Of a DNA stretch of 64,000 nt, positions 36,632 to 44,469 are shown in pieces. Made by a program: the position numbers and the translations under genes. Position 1 is the stretch's first letter. The number at the start of each line of letters is the position of its first letter. A model generated the notes under the pieces. That model made no database searches. It worked only from the letters and a program-made list of their open reading frames with translations, and was not told the DNA's origin. This stretch comes from UBA6168 sp041741095 (lineage in GTDB: Bacteria > Bacteroidota > Bacteroidia > Chitinophagales > Saprospiraceae): the NCBI GenBank assembly GCA_041741095.1, contig JBGSKQ010000067.1, positions 61,310 through 125,309 on the forward strand, read 5' to 3'.

Positions 36632-36970
36632 TGGAATTGTGTTCGTTGAATGTTTCACGTTGAGGGTTATTGGTTGGGCGTTGGTTGTTCGTTGAGCGTT
36701 GTTCGTTGAGCGTTGTTGGTTCCCCGTTGGGCCAGCGGGGAAAGGTTGAGAACTAAGGTGACGCCTCAAAATGGCCATTTACAGTGTGCAAATTTGCAAG
36801 ATATAATAGGCCATTTTGAGGTGTCGCCTTAGTCCGGGTACTTCGTTGCTTCACCTGAAAGAACTGGCCAAACGATCAACTCACCACCAACAACGAACAA
36901 CGTCTCAGCTTGGACGCTGGTTTTTCACTGCTGGCAAAACGAACAACGATCAACCAACAACGAACAACGC
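36632..36970. repeat. Inverted GTTCGTTGA-type repeats around a long hairpin
   Basis: There is no gene. TTCGTTGAGCGTTG-type simple repeats at 36660-36720 face complementary CAACGAACAACG repeats at 36890-36972. Between them is a hairpin with 24-bp arms (36753-36776 and 36809-36832) whose only two mismatches are G-T pairs on the plus strand. Confidence 0.85.
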
Positions 36971-38218
36971 TCAAATCACCATCCCTGCCCCCACGGTTTC
37001 GTTCGTGGCTTCGTCCATCAGGATGACGCTGCCGGTGATGCGGTTTTTCCGGTAGGCATCCACGAAGAGGGCTTTGGTGCTGCGGATTTTGATACGGGCG
37101 ATGTCGTTCATCTTCACCGTTTTGTCTTCGAGGTTGCGGTGGAGGGTGTTGACGTCCATTTTGTACTGGATGTCCTGCACCAGGCAGCGGGCCGACTGGG
37201 TGGTGTGCTGGATGGCATATTTGCCCCTGAGTTGCAGGGGTTTTTCGTGGAACCAGCATATCATCAGTTCAATGTCCTGGGTCGTTTCGGGCTGGTTGTT
37301 TTCCCGGACGATCATATCGCCCCTGCTGAGGTCGAGGTCGTCTTTTAATAGCACGGTGACGGACATGGGCGGATAGGCTTCTTCCAATTCGCCGTCCATC
37401 GTGTCTATTTTTTCAATGGTGGTGGTGAAACCTGAAGGCAAGAGCATCACCCGGTCGCCTTTTTTCATCACCCCGCCTGCCACCCGGCCAGCATAGCCCC
37501 GGTAATCGTGGAAATCGTCGTTGTAGGGCCGCACCACATATTGCACGGGGAAGCGGGCATCAATAAAATTGTGGTCGCTGCCGATATGCACATTCTCCAG
37601 GTAATAGAGTAGGGTAGCGCCCTCGTACCAATCCATGATCTCCGAACGGCTCACCACATTGTCACCTTTGAGGGCAGAAATGGGGATGAAGGTCACGTCG
37701 TTCACATCCAGCTTGGAGGCAAATTGCTCGAATTCCTCCCTTATTTTTTCATATACCGCCTGGTCATAAGCCACCAAGTCCATTTTATTCACACAAATCA
37801 CCAAATGCGGGATTTGCAACAAAGAAGCGATGATGGCATGTCGGCGGGTCTGTTCTACTACGCCTTGGCGGGCATCCACCAAGACCAAGGCCACATTCGC
37901 CGTGGAAGCCCCCGTCACCATGTTGCGGGTATATTGGATATGCCCCGGCGTATCGGCAATGATAAATTTCCTTTTCGGGGTCGAAAAATAGCGGTAGGCC
38001 ACATCTATGGTAATGCCCTGTTCCCGCTCGGCCTTCAGGCCATCCGTCAACAAAGCCAAATTGACCCCTTCTTCCCCCCGCCGCTCACTCGCCATTTTCA
38101 CCGCCTCGTACTGATCCTCAAAGATAGACTTCGAGTCGTACAGCAGCCGCCCAATGAGGGTGCTTTTCCCATCATCAACGGAGCCGGCAGTGGTGAAACG
38201 TAATAGTTCAGAGGTCAC
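36971..38218 (-). CDS. cysN: Sulfate adenylyltransferase subunit 1 (GTPase)
   Basis: A 415-residue EF-Tu-like GTPase: G1 AGSVDDGKSTLIGRLL, G2/switch EREQGITIDVAYRYF, G3 ADTPGHIQYTRNM and G4 CVNKMDLV, followed by two beta-barrel domains. With CysD it forms ATP sulfurylase, making APS from sulfate and ATP and using GTP hydrolysis. Separate CysN (not fused to CysC) fits the length. In this locus a GxxExxY gene sits between cysN and cysD. APS may feed PAPS for sulfation of the polysaccharide, since no sulfate-reduction genes are adjacent. Confidence 0.95.
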   Translation of the reverse strand: MTSELLRFTTAGSVDDGKSTLIGRLLYDSKSIFEDQYEAVKMASERRGEEGVNLALLTDGLKAEREQGITIDVAYRYFSTPKRKFIIADTPGHIQYTRNMVTGASTANVALVLVDARQGVVEQTRRHAIIASLLQIPHLVICVNKMDLVAYDQAVYEKIREEFEQFASKLDVNDVTFIPISALKGDNVVSRSEIMDWYEGATLLYYLENVHIGSDHNFIDARFPVQYVVRPYNDDFHDYRGYAGRVAGGVMKKGDRVMLLPSGFTTTIEKIDTMDGELEEAYPPMSVTVLLKDDLDLSRGDMIVRENNQPETTQDIELMICWFHEKPLQLRGKYAIQHTTQSARCLVQDIQYKMDVNTLHRNLEDKTVKMNDIARIKIRSTKALFVDAYRKNRITGSVILMDEATNETVGAGMVI

Positions 38219-38236
38219 TCAAATATAAATTTACTA

Positions 38237-38670
38237 GACACAGATTACACTGATTATTATCTGACGACCCGTTTTTTTTGGAATGATTGGGCTCCAAAAT
38301 TCAGTATTAATGATAATTTGTATTGAGCAATAGAAATGTAGTTCAGGGCTTGTTTAATATGATCGTCCACTATTTCATTGCAAGCTTTCACTTCAAGAAT
38401 TATTTTATTATATGCTGTAAAATCAGCGTTGTAATAATGTGGAAGAATTATGTCTTTATAATGTACTACAAATTTCTTTTCCCTCTCATAAGGGACATTA
38501 TGCATTTTAAATTCGTACTCCATTGCATCCTTATAGACTATTTCATTTAAACCAGGACCCAACAAACTGTGTATTTCCATGCAAATGCCGATTATTTTAT
38601 ATGTTTCATCTTCAAGCAAAAATTTGCTCATGCTAAAAAATAATCAGTGAAATCTGTGGCAATCTGTGTC
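38237..38670. repeat. Inverted GACACAGATT repeats flanking the GxxExxY gene
   Basis: The left copy 38237-38258 and the right copy 38639-38670 are inverted relative to each other (AATAATCAGTG and CACTGATTATT ends facing inwards). The right copy is longer and matches the repeat pair at 23401-23530. Confidence 0.75.
38257..38631 (-). CDS. GxxExxY protein
   Basis: A 124-residue protein of the GxxExxY family: LLGPGLNEIVYKDAM contains the name-giving motif, and ADFTAYNKIILEVKACNEI shows a PD-(D/E)XK-like Asp/Glu-x-Lys arrangement. It interrupts the usual cysN-cysD pair. Inverted GACACAGATTACACTGATTATT-type repeats lie directly at its ends (38237-38258 and 38639-38670), as if the gene came as a cassette. 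No function is known for the family. Confidence 0.9.
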   Translation of the reverse strand: MSKFLLEDETYKIIGICMEIHSLLGPGLNEIVYKDAMEYEFKMHNVPYEREKKFVVHYKDIILPHYYNADFTAYNKIILEVKACNEIVDDHIKQALNYISIAQYKLSLILNFGAQSFQKKRVVR

Positions 38671-38692
38671 AAAAAAACAAAGAAATCCAGGC

Positions 38693-39595
38693 TTAAAAAT
38701 ACCCATCCTTCTTCCTGTCCTCCATCGCCGTTTCCGAGCGTTTGTCGTCGGTACGGCCACCTCGTTCGGTTTTGCGGGAGGTGGAGACTTCGGCGATGAT
38801 TTCTTCGATGGTGGCGGCGGTGGATTCCCAAACGCCGGTGCAGGTGACGTCGCCGATAGTACGGCAGCGGACGGTCATTTCTTCTACGATTTCTTCCGGT
38901 TTTTTGGGTATATATTCCGAGTCGGCCAAGAGGGTGCCGTCCCGGCGGAAAACTTTGCGTTGGTGGGCAAAATAGAGCTTGGGCAAAGGCACTTTTTCGG
39001 TGGCCAGGTATTGCCAGACATCCAATTCCGTCCAATTGCTGATGGGGAAGATCCGGAAATGTTCGCCCAGGTGCTTGCGGCCATTGAAGAGGTTCCACAA
39101 TTCGGGCCGTTGGTTTTTGGGATCCCATTGGCCGAACTCGTCCCGGTGGCTGAAGAAGCGTTCCTTGGCACGGGCCTTTTCTTCATCCCGCCTGGCCCCG
39201 CCGATGGCAGCGTCGAATTTTCCTTTTTCTAATTCCTCCAGCAGCACCGCCGTTTGCAGAAAATTGCGGCTGGCATTGAAGCCTTTTTCCTCGGTCACCA
39301 AACCCCGGTCAATGGCATCCTGGACAGAGCCGACAATTAGCCTGGCACCCAGGTTTTCCATCCACCTATCCCGGTAGGCAATGGTTTCTTCAAAATTATG
39401 ACCCGTGTCAATGTGCAGCATCGGGAAAGGGATGCGGGCCGGATAAAATGCTTTTTTGGCCAAATAAGAAACGAGGATGGAATCCTTACCGCCAGAGAAC
39501 AGCAAAACCGGGTTCTCGAATTGGGCCGCCACTTCCCGCAGGATGAAGATGGATTCCGATTCGAGTTCAACGAGATGGTGGAGGCGGTAGTTCAC
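38693..39595 (-). CDS. cysD: Sulfate adenylyltransferase subunit 2
   Basis: A 300-residue PP-loop ATPase: VLLFSGGKDSILVSYLA (PP motif), HIDTGHNFEETIAYRD, GGARRDEEKARAKERFFSHRDEFGQWDP and the ISNWTELDVWQYL signature of CysD. It catalyses adenylyl transfer to sulfate with CysN. It is separated from cysN by the GxxExxY insertion and from cysC by about 300 bp of REP-like repeats, so the sulfate genes are unlikely to be one compact operon any more. Confidence 0.95.
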   Translation of the reverse strand: MNYRLHHLVELESESIFILREVAAQFENPVLLFSGGKDSILVSYLAKKAFYPARIPFPMLHIDTGHNFEETIAYRDRWMENLGARLIVGSVQDAIDRGLVTEEKGFNASRNFLQTAVLLEELEKGKFDAAIGGARRDEEKARAKERFFSHRDEFGQWDPKNQRPELWNLFNGRKHLGEHFRIFPISNWTELDVWQYLATEKVPLPKLYFAHQRKVFRRDGTLLADSEYIPKKPEEIVEEMTVRCRTIGDVTCTGVWESTAATIEEIIAEVSTSRKTERGGRTDDKRSETAMEDRKKDGYF

Positions 39596-39648
39596 GCAGT
39601 GGGGGGAGTTCGATGTGCGTTTGTAGTCAAATGCCCTGCATGGCGTAT

Positions 39649-39870
39649 GTCCCGGTAGGGACGCAATGTCGGTAGCCCAACGCCCCCGAATGGTTTACGT
39701 CCCGGTAGGGACGCAATGTCGGTAAGCATAAAACTTATCCTCATCTCAGCCATATATTCCGAAAAAACTATTCAAGCAAAATGTCATTTTTCCCACATTT
39801 CGTCCCTACAGGACGGAAATCTATCGCTCTCAACTGGCTACTACTACCGACATTAAACCCCTAAAGGGGT
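39649..39870. repeat. REP-like palindromes between cysD and cysC
   Basis: Two direct copies of GTCCCGGTAGGGACGCAATG begin at 39649 and 39699 (50-bp period). Further right come CGTCCCTACAGGACG and an inverted ACTACCGACATTAAA followed by CCCCTAAAGGGG. It is the same family as the repeat at 26809-26951. This is most of the 299-bp gap; no gene is seen. Confidence 0.85.
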
Positions 39871-39894
39871 TATACTATGGATAATCCACTGAGT

Positions 39895-40755
39895 TTAGCC
39901 CCCCGACCTTGGATTAGCCAAAATGTGGGGTTTTAAATAACCGTACAACTGTTCCACAGCGGCTTCGATGCCCATGTTAGCCGTGTTGATTTCCAAATCG
40001 GGGGAAAGGGGCGCCTCGTAGGGCGAATCAATGCCCGTAAACTCCTTGATTTCCCCGGCACGGGCTTTTTTGTACAAGCCTTTTACATCCCTGGTTTCGC
40101 AGACTTCGAGGGGGGCGTTGACAAAAACTTCCAAAAAATCCGCTTCCCCGATGATGTTTTTGGCAAAGGCCCGTATCTCACGGGTGGGGCTGATAAAGGT
40201 GCAAATGGTCACAATGCCACTGTTGACATAGAGTTTGGCCACTTCTGCAATGCGGCGGATATTTTCCTGGCGGTCTTCCAGGGAAAAGCCCAGGTTGCTG
40301 TTGATGCCGTGGCGGATGTTGTCACCATCCAGGACTTGTGCGAAATAGTTGTTTTCCAGCAGTTTGCGTTCTAAACCTTGTGCAATGGTCGTTTTGCCGG
40401 AACCGGAAAGGCCCGTCAACCAAAGCACCTTGCCAGTTTGTTGTAAAAACTGCTCCCGTTCGGCACGGCTGACCAACCTATCATATACTGGATGGATATG
40501 TTCCTGTGCCACTCCGTTATTGTGATGGACGATAGGCGAATGTTCAACTGCCCGCCCCCATTTGATGCGCAGCCACAGCCGCTCGTGAAAATAGTAGAGG
40601 AATACTTTTGAAAAAACCTCGATACCACCAATCGAAAGGGCCTTGAGTGGGTTTCCCGTGACCAGATAAGAAATGAGGGTCGTATCCATCGTCCCCACAA
40701 AGCGCCATGAAAAACCTTTAACAACACTCCTGGTCCTGGTATCTTTTATTGTCAT
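39895..40755 (-). CDS. cysC: DUF2061-CysC fusion: membrane domain plus adenylylsulfate kinase
   Basis: A 286-residue protein. Residues 1-68 are a DUF2061 domain (TRSVVKGFSWRFVGTMDTTLISYLVTG and EVFSKVFLYYFHERLW), with two short hydrophobic segments. After a linker, residues 105-286 are APS kinase: P-loop TGLSGSGKTT (115-123), LDGDNIRHGINSNLGF and FISPTREIRAFAK. It phosphorylates APS to PAPS, the donor for sulfotransferases. The fused DUF2061 may hold the kinase at the inner membrane. No sulfotransferase is visible in the window. Confidence 0.92.
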   Translation of the reverse strand: MTIKDTRTRSVVKGFSWRFVGTMDTTLISYLVTGNPLKALSIGGIEVFSKVFLYYFHERLWLRIKWGRAVEHSPIVHHNNGVAQEHIHPVYDRLVSRAEREQFLQQTGKVLWLTGLSGSGKTTIAQGLERKLLENNYFAQVLDGDNIRHGINSNLGFSLEDRQENIRRIAEVAKLYVNSGIVTICTFISPTREIRAFAKNIIGEADFLEVFVNAPLEVCETRDVKGLYKKARAGEIKEFTGIDSPYEAPLSPDLEINTANMGIEAAVEQLYGYLKPHILANPRSGG

Positions 40756-41034
40756 TGAAAAAAAAGAAAGAAAACTATTGCAAAATCACCCTCTCACCCC
40801 TCTCATTTCTCTCATTTCTCTCATTTCTCTATCCCCTCTCTCCGCATGGCTTCGCCGCTCATAAGTCGCAGGGGGCTTATCAGAAAAAAAAGAAACCAAC
40901 TTGGGCACTGGCCGAAACCAACACCTTCAAATGAATAAAACATATACTGTCTCGTTGATAGCGATGGTCAGTCCAAAACCAACCATTCAACCATCTAACC
41001 ATTTAGCCATTTAGCCATTCAACCATTCAACCAT
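40756..41034. repeat. 9-bp CT-rich tandem repeat and octamer array
   Basis: TCTCATTTC repeats three times at 40801-40830 within a pyrimidine-rich tract. From 40982 to 41034 an octamer array (CCATTCAA, CCATCTAA, CCATTTAG) runs into the 3' end of the antiterminator gene and supplies its stop. No gene is seen. Confidence 0.85.
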
Positions 41035-41596
41035 TCACCTTCCTCAACAAACTCACATCCACGTCCATGCGCAGGGAATAGCCCACGTTTTCCAGTTCGA
41101 TGACCATGTGTTTTTTCCCTTGCTTCTCCACCAATCGGCCACGGATGCCGGTTAGTTTGCCGCCGATGATTTCCACTTCGTCGCCTTCGTGGAAAATGCC
41201 CGGTTCGGCCTCAATGTGGAATTCGCCGTCACCCACCACCCGTTTCAGGATTTCGATTTCATCGTCGGGGATGGACAAGAGGTTTTTAGAAAACTTCAGG
41301 AAGTTGACCACGTTTTCCGTTTCCAGCACTTTTACATATTCGCTTTTGGTGATTTTGACGAAAATGTAGCAACTTATCAGCGGGATCTCGTGGTGTTTGA
41401 TCTTCCTGGTATAGCGCCTTGTCACCTTTTGAAGGGGCAAGTAGCTGTTTATCTCCTTTTTTTCAAGTAAACTTTGAACGACTTTTTCGCTCTTGTACCG
41501 GGTATAGACCGCAAACCACCTAGGTTCTTTTTCGTCCAAGTGGTTTTCAAACTCAGGCTTTCCTGTATTTGACTTTTGCGGACTTTTCACCATCAT
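41027..41596 (-). CDS. UpxY/NusG-like transcription antiterminator
   Basis: A 189-residue protein: the NGN domain PRWFAVYTRYKSEKVVQSLL begins at about residue 25, LISCYIFVKITKSEY follows, and the C-terminal KOW segment is EGDEVEIIGGKLTGIRGRLVE. It belongs to the specialised NusG paralogues (UpxY, LoaP-like) that Bacteroidota place at the head of capsule operons to stop premature termination. This position, before about 41 kb of leftward polysaccharide genes, agrees. The last residues NG and the TGA stop are built from octamer repeats, but the KOW domain looks complete. Confidence 0.88.
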   Translation of the reverse strand: MMVKSPQKSNTGKPEFENHLDEKEPRWFAVYTRYKSEKVVQSLLEKKEINSYLPLQKVTRRYTRKIKHHEIPLISCYIFVKITKSEYVKVLETENVVNFLKFSKNLLSIPDDEIEILKRVVGDGEFHIEAEPGIFHEGDEVEIIGGKLTGIRGRLVEKQGKKHMVIELENVGYSLRMDVDVSLLRKVNG

Positions 41597-41657
41597 TCGG
41601 CAGTTTTTGGTAATTGTTTTTCATTATAAATTCTCTCCCGATAGCTATCGGGACTCC

Positions 41658-42956
41658 TCAAAGCCTCCAAAACGAAAGCCCATTGTTCCGCACCATCTCT
41701 GGTTGGTAGATGGCTTTCAGGTCCATGAGAATAGGTTCTTCTTTCATGATGGATTTGAAATAATCAAAATCCAGATCCAAATATTCCTTATGGTTCACGG
41801 CAACGATGACCGCATCGTAGTCGCCGGATGGTTTGTCCATCAGCGTCAGGCTGTACTCGTGGGCAAATTCATTGGGGGAAGCGTAGGGGTCCACCATGTG
41901 TACATTGATGGAGTATTGCATCAGCTCCCGTACCAGGTCGGCCACTTTAGAGTTGCGGATGTCCGATACGTTTTCCTTAAAAGTAACCCCCATCACCAGC
42001 ACTTTGGAACTGAAAGGGCTTTTGCCCCTTTTGATGAGTTTTTGTATCAGGCGCTTGGCGATAAAGGCGGGCATATTGTCATTGATGCGCCGTCCGCTGA
42101 GGATGACCTGCGGCTCGTAGCCCAGTTGCCTGGACTTGTGTACCAAATAGTAAGGATCAACACCGATACAATGCCCGCCGACCAGGCCCGGCACGAATTT
42201 CAGGAAGTTCCATTTGGTGCCGGCAGCTTCCAGTACTTCCTTCGTATCAATTTTCATCAGATCGAAAATCACGGACAGCTCGTTCATCAAGGAAATGTTG
42301 ATGTCACGCTGCGTATTTTCGATGACTTTGGCCGCTTCGGCCACTTTGATGCTGGGTGCTTTATAAATACCGGCAGTGATGATATCGCCATAAACTTTGG
42401 CAATTTCTTCCAGGGCTTCAGCATCGGAGCCGGAAACTATTTTCAGGATTTTGGTAATGGTGTGTTCCTTGTCTCCCGGGTTGATGCGTTCGGGGGAGTA
42501 ACCCATTTTGAAGTCCACGCCCATTTTCAGGCCGGACAGTTCTTCCAGGATAGGTTGGCAATCGTCCTCGGTGCAACCGGGATACACCGTGGATTCATAG
42601 ACCACATAGTCGCCTTTTTTCAAGGCATTGCCCACGGTACGGGAAGCACCGAGCACGGGTTTCAGATCGGGGACTTTGGCATTGTCCACCGGGGTAGGGA
42701 CGGCTACGATGAAGAAATGGGCATTCTTCAGGTCGGCAGGATTGGAAGTAAACAGGATGTCGCTGTTGTCGAAATCGCTGGATTCCAGTTCCTTGGAAGG
42801 GTCAATGCCCTGCCTCATCAGTTCGACCCGGCCTTCGTTGATGTCGAAGCCGATGACGCTGAATTTTTTGGCAAAGGCCAGTGCCAAGGGAAGGCCGACG
42901 TAGCCCAGGCCGATAACGGCAATCTTTTTTTCTTTTTTGACCAGTTCTTTGTGCAT
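41658..42956 (-). CDS. UDP-HexNAc 6-dehydrogenase (WbpA/WbpO/TviB-like)
   Basis: A 432-residue nucleotide-sugar dehydrogenase: NAD motif IAVIGLGYVGLPLALAF, YESTVYPGCTEDD, EAAKVIENTQRDINISLMNE and the catalytic cysteine in VGGHCIGVDPYYL. The ENTQRDxNI and GGHCIGVDPYY features place it with WbpO/TviB/WbpA enzymes that oxidise C6 of UDP-GlcNAc or UDP-GalNAc, not with UDP-glucose dehydrogenases. It would provide the substrate for the WlbA oxidase. Which epimer it uses cannot be read. It lies 61 bp upstream of the antiterminator gene. Confidence 0.88.
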   Translation of the reverse strand: MHKELVKKEKKIAVIGLGYVGLPLALAFAKKFSVIGFDINEGRVELMRQGIDPSKELESSDFDNSDILFTSNPADLKNAHFFIVAVPTPVDNAKVPDLKPVLGASRTVGNALKKGDYVVYESTVYPGCTEDDCQPILEELSGLKMGVDFKMGYSPERINPGDKEHTITKILKIVSGSDAEALEEIAKVYGDIITAGIYKAPSIKVAEAAKVIENTQRDINISLMNELSVIFDLMKIDTKEVLEAAGTKWNFLKFVPGLVGGHCIGVDPYYLVHKSRQLGYEPQVILSGRRINDNMPAFIAKRLIQKLIKRGKSPFSSKVLVMGVTFKENVSDIRNSKVADLVRELMQYSINVHMVDPYASPNEFAHEYSLTLMDKPSGDYDAVIVAVNHKEYLDLDFDYFKSIMKEEPILMDLKAIYQPEMVRNNGLSFWRL

Positions 42957-43078
42957 GATGTCTGAGTGTGCTTTTAGTGTGTTTCCTCAGCGCACTGTTT
43001 AGTTATTATTTTAGATGGGTAAGCAAAAAGAGGCTGCATGTGGCCCTTTCTACCCCCCACTCATTCTCATTCTCTGTT

Positions 43079-43612
43079 TTAATCCCTTGACCATAAGAGC
43101 ACCCCTTCCGTATCCAGGCCGTTTTTGTAGCTGGCAAGGAATTCGGAGGGCCGGTAGATCAAGTACCTTATTTTTCGTTTGACCAATTCTTCGGCCCGGT
43201 CCACCAGGTTGATGAGGTAGGTCTTGTCAATTTCGCCGACGAACACCAGGTCAATGATCTGGCTGTCCAATCCTTTGGCAAAATCGCCGACGAGAAATAC
43301 CTGATCCACTTCGCCCAGCCGTTCGATGACGGTCTGTACGATTTGATCCAGGCCGAGGGTCTTTAATAATATATTGTGTACTTCCTTGAACAAGGGGTGA
43401 TTGATATTGGCACGGAACATCTTTTTGTTGCCTTCGACAAAGGAGGACAACATGCCGGCCTCTTCGAGGCGGTTCAGTTCCAATCTGATGGCGTTGGTGG
43501 ATTCCCCAAACTCGCTTTCCAGGCTTCGGAGATAAGCCGTGGTATTGCTGTTCAAAAAGAACTTGAGCAGCAGCTTGATACGAGTTTTTGATGAAATGAG
43601 TGTTTCTATCAT
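43079..43612 (-). CDS. Winged-helix regulator with degenerate nucleotidyltransferase-like domain
   Basis: A 177-residue protein. The N-terminal ~75 residues form an ArsR-like winged helix (TRIKLLLKFFLNSNTTAYLR, then TNAIRLELNRLEEAGML). The C-terminal half resembles a minimal nucleotidyltransferase (VFLVGDFAKGLDSQIIDLVFVG), with GDFAKG in place of GSxARG and one acidic pair reduced. Such fusions are common beside Bacteroidota polysaccharide loci and are thought to be regulators. It is first in the leftward cluster and has its own promoter at 43658-43688. Confidence 0.75.
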   Translation of the reverse strand: MIETLISSKTRIKLLLKFFLNSNTTAYLRSLESEFGESTNAIRLELNRLEEAGMLSSFVEGNKKMFRANINHPLFKEVHNILLKTLGLDQIVQTVIERLGEVDQVFLVGDFAKGLDSQIIDLVFVGEIDKTYLINLVDRAEELVKRKIRYLIYRPSEFLASYKNGLDTEGVLLWSRD

Positions 43613-43657
43613 GCGGGGTAATGAGCAATTTAACTACTCAATGTGTGTCTGTGGCGG

Positions 43658-43688
43658 CAAATCTATAGCCTAAAGTTTACATTTCAAA
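43658..43688 (-). promoter_or_regulatory. Bacteroidota-type promoter for the winged-helix regulator
   Basis: On the minus strand TTTG (43685-43688) is followed, 19 bases later, by TAGATTTG (43658-43665), matching TTTG-N19-TAnnTTTG. The leader to the ATG is about 45 bases. Confidence 0.7.
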
Positions 43689-43959
43689 GCCTAATAGGGT
43701 AAAAATGCTCGTGTCGGATAAATTAATAATACTACAAACGAGTAAAAAGCAGTGGCGTTTTGGATGGGTGTTTAATGTATGGGAGCGGCAAATATAGTGG
43801 TAGATTTTAATCCGAGAACATTCAAAGGATTTTTTTGATGTGTTGCTTGAAAATTTGCCGCTTTTGTCATGGCCGGAGGCAATCTGCTACACCACGCCAG
43901 GGCTCCGTTCATCGCCTTGACCTTGCGTTTTTTTGTCATCGCCCTTTTTGCCTTAGTTT

Positions 43960-44155
43960 AACGTGAGTTATGGGATTATTTTATTGAAAACCAATGATTT
44001 ATAAACCCTTATGACAGGATTGGAACGCGGATCAAGCGGATTGGGCAGATTTCCGCTGATTATAAAGTTGATGAAGCCCAAAAATCCGTGTAAATCAGCC
44101 TCATCCGCCCAATCCGCGTTCCCATCCTGTAATTTTTGATGCCATAATTCACGTT
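43960..44155. mobile_element. Second MITE-like family, 196 bp, with AGTTT direct flanks
   Basis: Ends AACGTGAGTTATGG (43960-43973) and CCATAATTCACGTT (44142-44155) are inverted with one mismatch. Inside is a second inverted pair around GGATTGGAACGCGGAT / ATCCGCGTTCCCATCC. AGTTT occurs directly outside both ends (43955-43959 and 44156-44160). There is no coding capacity. Together with the half-repeat at 44163-44212 it fills much of the 857-bp gap before the next gene. Confidence 0.8.
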
Positions 44156-44162
44156 AGTTTAG

Positions 44163-44212
44163 TAACGATGGAAAATTACTACCTGATTTCGTTGGGCTAA
44201 ACTTCGTCGTCC
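44163..44212. repeat. Half copy of the dispersed palindromic repeat
   Basis: The complement of this segment matches the right half of 29911-30009 (GACGTTTAG-CCAACGAAATCAGG and CATCGTTACT). Beyond it, 44213-44469 holds no feature I recognise. Confidence 0.7.
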
Positions 44213-44469
44213 AGATATGGTTGAATGTTTTGCCCAAAGGTTCCCGTCAAGTATAAAAAAGGCCTTCTTAGCGCACTTTGCGCACCCCTTAATTTCCTTT
44301 GCGGGAACCCTACACTAGGCTTGAAAAGCACTTCTTTGGCATAGTAAATGCAAAATAGGGGGGTTGCCCGTACTGATTTCACTTACCTAATGGGCAAACT
44401 GCATAGCAAAAACTTTCCTGTTCAACACCACCTTTTCCCAATCGGTATTTCACCTGAATTTATCTTCTT

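Noticed and set aside
36632..36778. Longer N-terminus for the Wlb aminotransferase
   Set aside because: The 49 added residues are translated simple repeats (Thr/Asn/Gln-rich); family proteins start at MVDLQAQY.
39649..39724. Two direct 26-bp repeats 50 bp apart as a mini CRISPR
   Set aside because: Only two copies, palindromic REP-like structure and a related inverted copy at 26809-26951; no cas genes.
41607..42965. 452-codon plus-strand open frame
   Set aside because: It lies fully opposite the UDP-HexNAc 6-dehydrogenase, whose motifs are clear; its composition (His/Val/Phe-rich) is that of an antisense frame.
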